A stretch of DNA of 5,167 nt from Methanobacteriota archaeon (lineage in GTDB: Archaea > Thermoplasmatota > DTKX01 > GCA-020343715): positions 1 through 5,167 of the forward strand of contig JAUVRF010000165.1 in NCBI GenBank assembly GCA_030597775.1. The letters are read 5' to 3'. Below the pieces are notes generated by a model that was not told the origin of the DNA, searched no databases, and saw only the letters and a list, made by a program, of their open reading frames with translations. Position numbers and translations under genes: made by a program. Positions within the stretch are counted from its first letter, which is position 1. Each line of letters opens with the position of its first letter. Positions 1-5,167 of the stretch are shown here, one piece after another.

Positions 1-1
1 G

Positions 2-2185
2 GACCTGTGGGTCCGTGACATGTCGGCCCCCGTGAACTCCCATCCTGCAATCGACAGGGGTGTGGTCTACGCCCTGTCGGACAACGGGGCAGCCCTGGCC
101 CTCAACGCCAGCGACGGAGCCCTCAGGTGGCAGTATCCTGTGGGCAACACCCCTGGCAGTAGCCTGACCTCCTCGCCCCTGGTCGCGGAAGAGAGGCTCT
201 ACGTGGCCAGCACCTCCGGTTTCATCTACTGCCTGGATTCCGACCCCACCGACGGGGAGGATGAGGGCAAACCCGATCCTGACGGCAGCGAGTACGACGT
301 CATCTGGACGTACAAGGAGGAGAACCTGCTTCCGTTCAACTCATCGTCCGCGTTGGTGGACGGCAAGTTGATGCTGCTCACCGGCGAGCACGATGTGCTG
401 GCCCTCGACGCCATCAACGGTAGCATCGCCTGGAGGATAAGCATGCCAGGGGCCGGTCCCCTGACCATGGGCCTCATCGCCGTCAACAACAGCGTCGTGG
501 TAGGCGGCCAGGGGGTCCACATAATCACGGCCGACGCGGGCGTCGAGAACTGGACCTACGAGGGGTCCTCCTCCGCCTTCGTCTCCGGCCCCGCGGCCTT
601 GGACGACATGCTCTTCACCACCGATGAGAGGGGCATCCTCTTCGCCTTCGGGAAGGTCGAGAACCAGCCACCCATTGCGCGCATCAGTTCACCGGAGCAG
701 GACAGCCAGTTCCGCATCAACGAGACGATCACCTTCGACGGGTCCAACAGCACCGACGACAAGGAACTGCCAGACACATCCTTCATGTGGGAGTTCGGGG
801 ACGGGAACGTGTCCCTCGCCCGGATAACCACCCACGGTTACGCCGAGGAGGGCACCTACACCATAAGGTTGACCGTCACGGACATCGACGGCGAGAGCGA
901 CAACACCTCGATATCCATAAGGATACTCGGCAACCACGAGCCCATCCTTGACTGGTGGGACGTGGAGCCAGAGCAGGGTCATACCCAGAGGGACCCGTTC
1001 AACTTCTCGGTGCGTTACACCGATCCCGACAATGACCCGCCGGAGTACGTCACGCTGCTACTTGCCGACGACCCCGGGTACACTCCCTTGAACATGAACC
1101 CCGTTGACCCCAACGACGACGATTACACCGATGGTAAGTTGTACTTCTTCATCCAGGCACCCCTGGCATCACGCCCGTACCCTGCCGTCACCTTCTCAGC
1201 CTCCGATGGCATCGCCGATACGGAACTGGTGGTCAAGGGTCCCGTCGTCCTGATGGACGGTACGTTCCCGAACAGCGTCGGGGACATCGAGGTGTTCACG
1301 GTCTTCGTGGGGCCGAACGAACTGGATTACATCCCCGTGACCTCTCCCCCGTCCACCTACCCACCGGGCCTGTATCCCATAGGTGTGTTCGTGGAGCTGT
1401 ACCTGGACACCACCTTCCTGTTGGCGGCCAACCTCTCCATCAACTACACCTTCCACGACATCGAGGAGATGGACGTGGACACCCTGGCTGTATATCGATG
1501 GTCGATCTCCGGCGAGGATGCCGGGTGGGAGTACCTGGAGGACAGCGTCGTGGACACGTCCACGGGCATCGTGGGTTCCCACATCCCCTCCCTCCAGACC
1601 GACATCTACACAGTGCTGGGGAACAGGCTCAACCCCCCCCCGAACGGCAAGCCCGTGCCGGTGATAACCGTCGACGGGGATACCTACAGCCCTGGCGCCG
1701 TGGTGAGGAAGACCTACCGCCCGGACGACGTGATCGCGTTCGACGGCAGCGAATCCTACGATCCCGACGAGGCGGACCTCAACGACTTCATCACCTTCTA
1801 CGGATGGTCCTTCGGTGACGGGACCACTGCCGAGGGCAAGTTCGCCACCCACAGGTACGATGTGCCGGACATGTACACCGTGACCCTAACTGTCAGGGAC
1901 AACTTCGGGGAGGAGAACAGCGTCACCGTCGTCATCAACGTGCGGGCCGAGGGCGAGAGCAACCTCCTCTATCTCCTGGTCAGCGCGGGCATCATCGTCA
2001 TACTCATACTGCTGTTCTTCCCCAAGGGAGGAGGGACGAAGCCCGCGGCTTCCAAGGCCGAGTCCAAGGAGCCAATGTTGGACTCCGAGGACAACGGATT
2101 GAAGGAGGAAGGTGGGTCCGAGGAAGAGGAGACCACGGAGCTGGACGACATCATCGACGAGCTGGAAGAGGACCGCTCGAGATAA
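2..2185 (+). CDS. Surface-anchored PQQ-like beta-propeller / PKD-domain protein, 5' partial
   Basis: The frame is open from base 2 and the first residues already fit a propeller repeat, so the true start and signal peptide lie upstream. The ATG at 20 is probably internal; residues are counted from it. Five PQQ-type blades are visible (about 8-37, 51-97, 107-138, 147-178, 188-212), most with an aliphatic-Tyr/Ala strand, a turn and a closing Trp. A PKD domain follows at 215-303 (WEFGDG, 257-262), then an Ig/cadherin-like region at 305-410 with DPDND at 335-339, an unassigned beta-rich module at 410-535, and a second PKD at 543-642 (WSFGDG, 596-601). A transmembrane helix at 649-667 precedes a Glu/Asp-rich tail of 54 residues. 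This is the layout of an archaeal type I cell-surface protein, with the ectodomain outside and the tail in the cytoplasm. PQQ-type blades alone do not show enzyme activity; adhesion or an envelope role is likelier. The ligand is unknown. A promoter lies downstream, so the next gene need not share its transcript. Confidence 0.88.
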   Translation, partial: DLWVRDMSAPVNSHPAIDRGVVYALSDNGAALALNASDGALRWQYPVGNTPGSSLTSSPLVAEERLYVASTSGFIYCLDSDPTDGEDEGKPDPDGSEYDVIWTYKEENLLPFNSSSALVDGKLMLLTGEHDVLALDAINGSIAWRISMPGAGPLTMGLIAVNNSVVVGGQGVHIITADAGVENWTYEGSSSAFVSGPAALDDMLFTTDERGILFAFGKVENQPPIARISSPEQDSQFRINETITFDGSNSTDDKELPDTSFMWEFGDGNVSLARITTHGYAEEGTYTIRLTVTDIDGESDNTSISIRILGNHEPILDWWDVEPEQGHTQRDPFNFSVRYTDPDNDPPEYVTLLLADDPGYTPLNMNPVDPNDDDYTDGKLYFFIQAPLASRPYPAVTFSASDGIADTELVVKGPVVLMDGTFPNSVGDIEVFTVFVGPNELDYIPVTSPPSTYPPGLYPIGVFVELYLDTTFLLAANLSINYTFHDIEEMDVDTLAVYRWSISGEDAGWEYLEDSVVDTSTGIVGSHIPSLQTDIYTVLGNRLNPPPNGKPVPVITVDGDTYSPGAVVRKTYRPDDVIAFDGSESYDPDEADLNDFITFYGWSFGDGTTAEGKFATHRYDVPDMYTVTLTVRDNFGEENSVTVVINVRAEGESNLLYLLVSAGIIVILILLFFPKGGGTKPAASKAESKEPMLDSEDNGLKEEGGSEEEETTELDDIIDELEEDRSR
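1633..1641 (+). repeat. C9 homopolymer inside the surface-protein gene
   Basis: Nine consecutive C bases encode the Asn-Pro-Pro-Pro linker (residues 538-541) just before the second PKD domain. It is the longest single-base run seen in the window. A one-base slip here would remove the second PKD domain, the membrane anchor and the tail. The frame is intact as given. Confidence 0.9.
1964..2020 (+). other. C-terminal transmembrane anchor of the surface protein
   Basis: Residues 649-667 of the first gene are almost entirely Leu, Ile, Val and Phe with a few small residues. Pro-Lys-Gly-Gly-Gly follows directly. The domains before it look extracellular and the tail after it is acidic, so this is a single-pass stop-transfer anchor. 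The 54-residue tail is too long and too hydrophilic for a PGF-CTERM-type archaeosortase sorting signal, so the protein probably keeps its helix. Confidence 0.85.
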
Positions 2186-2193
2186 CGTCTTGA

Positions 2194-2224
2194 CACCCCA
2201 CGGGCCCCTGATCGAGCCCGGGTG
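2194..2224 (+). terminator. Possible GC-rich hairpin after the first gene
   Basis: Nine bases after the TAA stop, CACC and CGGGC (2194-2197, 2201-2205) can pair with GCCCG and GGTG (2216-2224). This leaves a three-base bulge and a ten-base loop. No T-run follows, and archaeal termination usually depends on oligo-T, so the terminator label is tentative. It could be an mRNA 3'-end stabilising structure or chance in GC-rich DNA. Confidence 0.3.
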
Positions 2225-2242
2225 CCAGTAGATCTCCGGACA

Positions 2243-2257
2243 CCCAAAATATAAATA
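2243..2257 (+). promoter_or_regulatory. Archaeal BRE/TATA-box promoter for the second gene
   Basis: TATAAATA at 2250-2257 is preceded by CCCAAAA, which fits a TFB-recognition element next to a TBP box. It is the most AT-rich spot in an otherwise GC-rich region and sits in the intergenic gap. Archaeal initiation about 26 bases from the box centre predicts a transcript start near 2280 and a leader of roughly 44 bases. The transcript would cover the 805-residue protein and the overlapping ligase gene. Confidence 0.7.
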
Positions 2258-2288
2258 CGTCTGTCACCCCTTAACAAAATGGGATGCA

Positions 2289-2313
2289 CTTGACGTCATG
2301 TTTCTACGTCAGG
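2289..2313 (+). promoter_or_regulatory. Leader inverted repeat overlapping the Shine-Dalgarno site
   Basis: TGACGT at 2291-2296 is the exact reverse complement of ACGTCA at 2306-2311. Two more pairs outward (one T-G wobble, one C-G) make an eight-pair stem with a nine-base loop. The 3' arm takes in the first three bases of AGGAGGG, so the folded leader could hide part of the ribosome site. TGACGTCA (2291-2298) is also a perfect eight-base palindrome and could instead be a protein-binding site. Confidence 0.4.
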
Positions 2314-2317
2314 AGGG
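2311..2317 (+). promoter_or_regulatory. Strong Shine-Dalgarno site that selects the TTG start
   Basis: AGGAGGG lies six bases before the TTG at 2324, which is good spacing. The first in-frame ATG (2336, residue 5) would be 18 bases away, so TTG is the better start. Confidence 0.8.
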
Positions 2318-2323
2318 ATAGCT

Positions 2324-4741
2324 TTGGCCAACAAGATGACCGGTCCTAGCGCCGGCAAGGGCCGGTCACCCAAGAAGGGGTCGGCTCGAAGTAAGGGTGT
2401 CAAGAAGGGAACCACCAAACGGACCAAGGGCCGACCAGGCTCGATGGGACCCCGTTCTGGAAAGGGGTGGTCAGGCCCGGTGGCCCCGAAGCAGATGCGG
2501 GGCAGCAACGCAAGAGCCAACGCCAAGCGGTCGGCGGAACCCAAGAGGGAGACACAAGAGAAGGGCGCTGGAAAGAAGTCGAGGGCCTCGTCCGAGACCC
2601 GCACCTCGAAGAGTGTCCAGCGCCGGACCGCACCCAGGACGGCAACGTCCAGGGGGTCGAAGGTCAGCGAGACACCCGAGGAGGCCCAGGCCGATCTTCC
2701 AGAGGTATCGACGGAGGGTGACCTCCATGGCCCGAACAAGATCGATGAGCTCAAATCCACTGCTGACAAGATGGTCGTAGGGGAGCGCACCGTGATCCAT
2801 CACGCGGCCCGCTACGGGATCGTCCGGGGCATGACCTGGACGGTGATCCTCTCGGCCCTGCTGTTCTGGTTGCCCGTGGCAGGTCCCGCCATCGCGGGCT
2901 ACGTGGGCGGCAGGAAGGCTGGCGGTCCATTGAGGGCCGTGATCGCTGTCATCATCCCGGCCCTGGTCATGTTCATTCTCCTGGCGGCCATCAGCGAGAA
3001 CCTGGACCTGATCCCAACGAGCATGGTCACGGGTACCGAGATCGACCTGGACAGCATCGCAGAGATCCCTACCGCTGCCGTTCCCCTGCTGAGCGGACTT
3101 GAGCAGAGCATCAACTCCTGGGCCGCAACCCCCCCCGATGTGGTCTTCATGATGCTAGCCTTCGCCTTGGTGGGCGGGTCCCTCAGCTCCCTGCGCCGTC
3201 GTGAGGAGGAGACGGTGAGCGAGAAGGTCGGCAGGCCCCTGGGGGAGCGCAAGGAGCGCATACTGAGGGAAGAGGCCGAGAAGGTCGGCACGACCACCCT
3301 GGAACCCCCTTCCCGCTGGCACCCCCACAGGGTGTTCTCGAGCACCGCGGCGGCCCATGACTCGGTCAACGAGATGATAGACGATATCGCGATGCGCGTC
3401 TACCAGTACATGCAGTTCAACGAGGTGGTGGACGAGACCGGTGCCGTCGTGGTCAGGCCAAGGACCCGGAAGCGTGTGAAGAAGGAGATATCCACCGGTG
3501 AGGACGGTCCCCACTACGAGGACCTCGTCTACGTCACCGAGGTCCCGGCCGTCGCGGCGGTGGCGCCTGCCACCAGGTCCAAGAGGTCCCGCAGGGGAGC
3601 CAGCGCCGCGACCACAGCAACCCCCAGGACCGCAGGCGAGGCCATCGTCGGGGACGCGGGGGACTGGGTCGTCGTCAATACCAGCCAGGGCCGTCGCCCG
3701 GTCAGGGTCGTCCACTCTCCCATGGTCGCCGTGGCCCGGGAGAGGACGATGACCGAGCTGGAGGAGGAGGAGGAGCCACCGGTGGTCTACGAGGAACCAC
3801 CGACCGTTGATCTCGCAGAACCCGTCATGCACGTGGAGACGACGAAGGGTGGTATCTTCAGGAGGTCCAAGCAGAAGGTGGTCTACAGCTCCTACAGCGC
3901 GCCCGACAGCGCCCTGGGGGGGGAGATGACCACCACTCACGACTCACCACCGTCCCCCCCACCACCCACCTCACCTCATGGGTCAGCTGGGGTGGCGGAG
4001 GAGCCCCTGGGGGTGCTCTCACGGGAGAGGACGCCCGCCCAACGCAACTACGAGCGGCTTCCCATAATCGGGGCGATCATGGCCACCATGGAAGAGGAGG
4101 CCGAGGCCGGACCCGAGGAGGTACGGTACGGCAGGCTGAAGTCCCTGGAGGAGCCCACGATCCACGATACCATGGAGGCGGGCTCGATAGCGGAGAGCGC
4201 GGCCCGTGAACGGGCCGAGATGGCCCGCTTCGAGGAGGGGCCTGACCTGGAGCTGGAGGACGACTACCTACCGTCCGAGGCCAAGCCCCGGGCAAGGTCG
4301 AAGCCCAGGTCGAAGGCGAAGGCCAAGGCCAAGGCCAAGGCGAAGCCGTCCTTGATGGAGGAGGTCGAGGCCTCCGAGGTGGGACTGGACGATCTCGAGG
4401 AGGAGCACATCGACGTGCTACCCGAGGTGGACGAGCTTCCCGTCACCAAGCACGAGAAGCAGGTCAGGAGCACCGCCCGCAAGGTGAAGCACCCCACGGG
4501 GTCCCTGAAGAAGGCCAGCCGGAAGGCTCAGGACGGGTCGTACGACGAGGACCTGGCCGAGGAGGGCGAGGTGCAATGGGAGGCCCCGTCCCTGGTGGAG
4601 GAGGAGGACATGTTCAACCCCCGTCACCTGGAGGACGCCTCTCCCGCGGACGAGGGACACGAGGAGGGGTCAGATGCCTGGGCAGAGGAGGAGAGGATAG
4701 CAGCGCTCGTCCGTGAGCGGGAGGAGTGGGACCGGCTGTGA
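2324..4741 (+). CDS. Charged low-complexity membrane protein of unknown function, 805 aa
   Basis: I do not recognise this protein. Residues 1-113 are disordered-looking and very basic, with 33 Lys/Arg against 4 Glu and no Asp, including a histone-H1-like SPKK motif at 15-18. A soluble stretch to 165 leads to three likely membrane segments: about 172-193, 203-223 and 273-290. The first two are joined by a Gly-rich turn (GYVGGRKAGG, 192-201) that loosely recalls small archaeal membrane domains such as DUF5518. The segment between helices 2 and 3 is acidic, with no Lys or Arg between 225 and 271. After RRREEE (291-296) comes a 500-residue tail of alternating acidic and basic blocks: a helical stretch at 294-320, a conserved-looking patch at 346-410, a Glu run at 480-484, a Pro-rich linker at 542-551, Lys-Ala repeats at 664-674, and a charged C-terminal helix. 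It could be a membrane scaffold, a nucleoid or ribosome tether, or an envelope-organising protein. It has its own promoter and overlaps the ligase gene downstream. Confidence 0.85.
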   Translation: MANKMTGPSAGKGRSPKKGSARSKGVKKGTTKRTKGRPGSMGPRSGKGWSGPVAPKQMRGSNARANAKRSAEPKRETQEKGAGKKSRASSETRTSKSVQRRTAPRTATSRGSKVSETPEEAQADLPEVSTEGDLHGPNKIDELKSTADKMVVGERTVIHHAARYGIVRGMTWTVILSALLFWLPVAGPAIAGYVGGRKAGGPLRAVIAVIIPALVMFILLAAISENLDLIPTSMVTGTEIDLDSIAEIPTAAVPLLSGLEQSINSWAATPPDVVFMMLAFALVGGSLSSLRRREEETVSEKVGRPLGERKERILREEAEKVGTTTLEPPSRWHPHRVFSSTAAAHDSVNEMIDDIAMRVYQYMQFNEVVDETGAVVVRPRTRKRVKKEISTGEDGPHYEDLVYVTEVPAVAAVAPATRSKRSRRGASAATTATPRTAGEAIVGDAGDWVVVNTSQGRRPVRVVHSPMVAVARERTMTELEEEEEPPVVYEEPPTVDLAEPVMHVETTKGGIFRRSKQKVVYSSYSAPDSALGGEMTTTHDSPPSPPPPTSPHGSAGVAEEPLGVLSRERTPAQRNYERLPIIGAIMATMEEEAEAGPEEVRYGRLKSLEEPTIHDTMEAGSIAESAARERAEMARFEEGPDLELEDDYLPSEAKPRARSKPRSKAKAKAKAKAKPSLMEEVEASEVGLDDLEEEHIDVLPEVDELPVTKHEKQVRSTARKVKHPTGSLKKASRKAQDGSYDEDLAEEGEVQWEAPSLVEEEDMFNPRHLEDASPADEGHEEGSDAWAEEERIAALVREREEWDRL
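2831..3193 (+). other. Membrane domain of the 805-residue protein
   Basis: Residues 170-290 hold three hydrophobic stretches. The first contains Gly and Pro (PVAGPAIAGYVGG), the second is Ile/Val/Leu-rich, and the third ends sharply at RRR. About 48 residues with several Asp and Glu and no Lys or Arg separate the second and third, which is typical of an outside loop. This is the only strongly hydrophobic part of the protein and probably its most conserved core. Confidence 0.75.
3129..3136 (+). repeat. C8 homopolymer in the second gene
   Basis: Eight C bases encode the Thr-Pro-Pro preceding the third membrane segment. A slip here would drop that helix and the whole charged tail. The frame is intact as given. 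Confidence 0.85.
3761..3775 (+). repeat. (GAG)5 trinucleotide repeat
   Basis: Five perfect GAG codons encode Glu 480-484, just before PPVVYEEPP. Length changes here would stay in frame and only vary the acidic run. Confidence 0.85.
3916..3923 (+). repeat. G8 homopolymer in the second gene
   Basis: Eight G bases encode the Leu-Gly-Gly-Glu stretch near residues 531-534. A C7 run at 3954-3960 follows 30 bases later, in the Pro-rich linker (residues 542-551). Both are frame-sensitive sites in the tail. Confidence 0.85.
4313..4345 (+). repeat. Tandem 6-bp AAGGCS repeat encoding (Lys-Ala)5-Lys
   Basis: Five and a half copies of AAGGCC/AAGGCG encode alternating Lys and Ala at residues 664-674. Arg/Lys/Pro/Ser residues come before it (KPRARSKPRSK), so the block looks like a histone-H1 C-terminal tail. 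The six-base unit means copy-number changes keep the frame. The stretch right after it is acidic (MEEVEASE onward). Confidence 0.9.
4719..4726 (+). promoter_or_regulatory. Shine-Dalgarno site for the ligase gene, inside the upstream gene
   Basis: GGGAGGAG sits 11 bases before the GTG at 4738 and lies within the last codons of the second gene. It supports the GTG start overlapping that gene's stop. It also encodes Glu residues, so part of the purine run is explained by coding. Confidence 0.5.
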
Positions 4742-5167
4742 ACCAGGCGGTCCGAGTGATCGATACGGACCTTGAGAGGCCCCAGCTCACGGCAGCCATC
4801 GACGAGGCACTCCTTGAATCCCGCATGGACGACAGGTCAGGCAACACCATCCACCTTTACCGACGTCGGCCTCCCTCGGTGTCCATAGGCTACTTCCAAG
4901 CCGCGGACGAGGTGGCCGACCTGGAGGCCTGTCGCCGGGACGATGTGCCCGTGGTGAGACGCATCAGCGGTGGAGGTGCGATATACACGGACGAGAGGCA
5001 ACTCGTCTATGCCCTCACCTTCAGACCCCAAGGTCGGTTCAAGGCCCAGGACGGCCTCCACCTGGCGTGCAACGCCCTCGTCCGGGCCCTGGAGCGACTG
5101 GGCGTCGAGGGAGCCCGCAGGGAGGGCTTGAACGACGTCGTGGTGGATGAAAAGAAGGTCTCGGGGA
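4738..5167 (+). CDS. lplA: Lipoate-protein ligase A catalytic domain, 3' partial
   Basis: The 143 visible residues match the biotin/lipoate ligase (LplA/LipB) fold. Enzymes of this family activate lipoate with ATP to lipoyl-AMP and transfer it to a lysine of lipoyl domains such as GcvH or 2-oxoacid dehydrogenase E2, in the cytoplasm. Visible motifs are SIGYFQ with AADEVADLE after it (about 49-63), the nucleotide/lipoate-loop motif RRISGGGA at 74-81, and NDVVVDEKKVSG at 132-143. In that last motif Lys140 corresponds to the lysine that binds the lipoyl-AMP intermediate. Recalled Thermoplasma LplA has a closely similar GYFQ and GGGAVYHD layout. Here Thr84 stands where that His is expected. The GTG start overlaps the previous TGA (GTGA), and a purine-rich site lies upstream. 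GTG at 4756 is a weaker alternative, and the first ATG (residue 30) would cut into the fold. The window ends before any accessory domain, so a one- or two-part (LplA plus LplB) system cannot be told apart. A lipoate-type octanoyltransferase is a less likely reading. Confidence 0.9.
   Translation, partial: MNQAVRVIDTDLERPQLTAAIDEALLESRMDDRSGNTIHLYRRRPPSVSIGYFQAADEVADLEACRRDDVPVVRRISGGGAIYTDERQLVYALTFRPQGRFKAQDGLHLACNALVRALERLGVEGARREGLNDVVVDEKKVSG

Noticed and set aside
20..22. ATG at 20 as the true start of the surface protein
   Set aside because: The frame is open upstream to base 2 with residues that fit a propeller repeat. There is no signal peptide after the ATG although the protein must be exported, and no ribosome site is visible before it.
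1196..1852. 218-codon open frame on the minus strand
   Set aside because: It is antisense to well-formed Ig-like and PKD domains, has no recognisable motif, and is best seen as a composition shadow.
2336..2338. ATG at 2336 as start of the 805-residue protein
   Set aside because: It is 18 bases from the Shine-Dalgarno site, while the TTG at 2324 is six bases from it.
2279..2349. Short ORFs beginning with ATG at 2279 (4 codons) and 2284 (21 codons) near the predicted transcript start, possibly leaderless
   Set aside because: Their position near the expected start is suggestive, but they are tiny, and the longer one overlaps the second gene out of frame with no recognisable peptide. Chance is the simpler explanation.
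3155..3940. 261-codon open frame on the minus strand
   Set aside because: It lies fully inside the second gene, in the opposite direction. Its translation is rich in Gly, Arg, His, Pro and Val with no domain, and high GC on the coding strand commonly opens such frames.
1..5167. CRISPR array, insertion sequence, tRNA, rRNA or attachment site
   Set aside because: I saw no regularly spaced repeats, terminal inverted repeats, transposase or integrase motifs, or cloverleaf-like sequences on either strand.

Overview
The window is GC-rich (around 60% by eye). It carries three plus-strand protein genes read left to right, two of them cut by the window edges. Several features suggest an archaeon. A TATA-box promoter with an A-rich BRE-like flank lies before the second gene. 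Arg is mostly AGG and Ile often ATA, despite the high GC. Shine-Dalgarno sites precede TTG and GTG starts. The first gene encodes a type I surface protein with a PQQ-type propeller and PKD domains, and the third a lipoate-protein ligase with a Thermoplasma-like GYFQ motif. Together these point to Thermoplasmatota (for example a Methanomassiliicoccales-like lineage). That placement is an inference; no rRNA or tRNA gene is present to confirm it.

Layout. (1) Bases 2-2185: the 3' part of a large surface protein, with propeller blades, a PKD domain, an Ig-like region, a second PKD domain, one transmembrane helix and an acidic cytoplasmic tail. (2) Bases 2186-2323: a 138-base intergenic region with a GC-rich hairpin after the stop, a TATA box, and a short leader holding an inverted repeat and a strong Shine-Dalgarno site. 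(3) Bases 2324-4741: an 805-residue protein of unknown function with a histone-H1-like basic N-terminus, three predicted membrane segments and a 500-residue charged, low-complexity tail. (4) Base 4738 to the window end: the N-terminal 143 residues of a lipoate-protein ligase A, whose GTG start overlaps the preceding stop codon.

How the genes relate. The first gene seems to be its own unit, or the end of one, because a promoter follows it. The second and third overlap by four bases and are probably co-transcribed and translationally coupled. A metabolic link between a charged membrane protein and a lipoate ligase is not obvious. I see no CRISPR array, mobile element, RNA gene or recognisable defence system. 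The least explained object is the 805-residue membrane protein and its leader.
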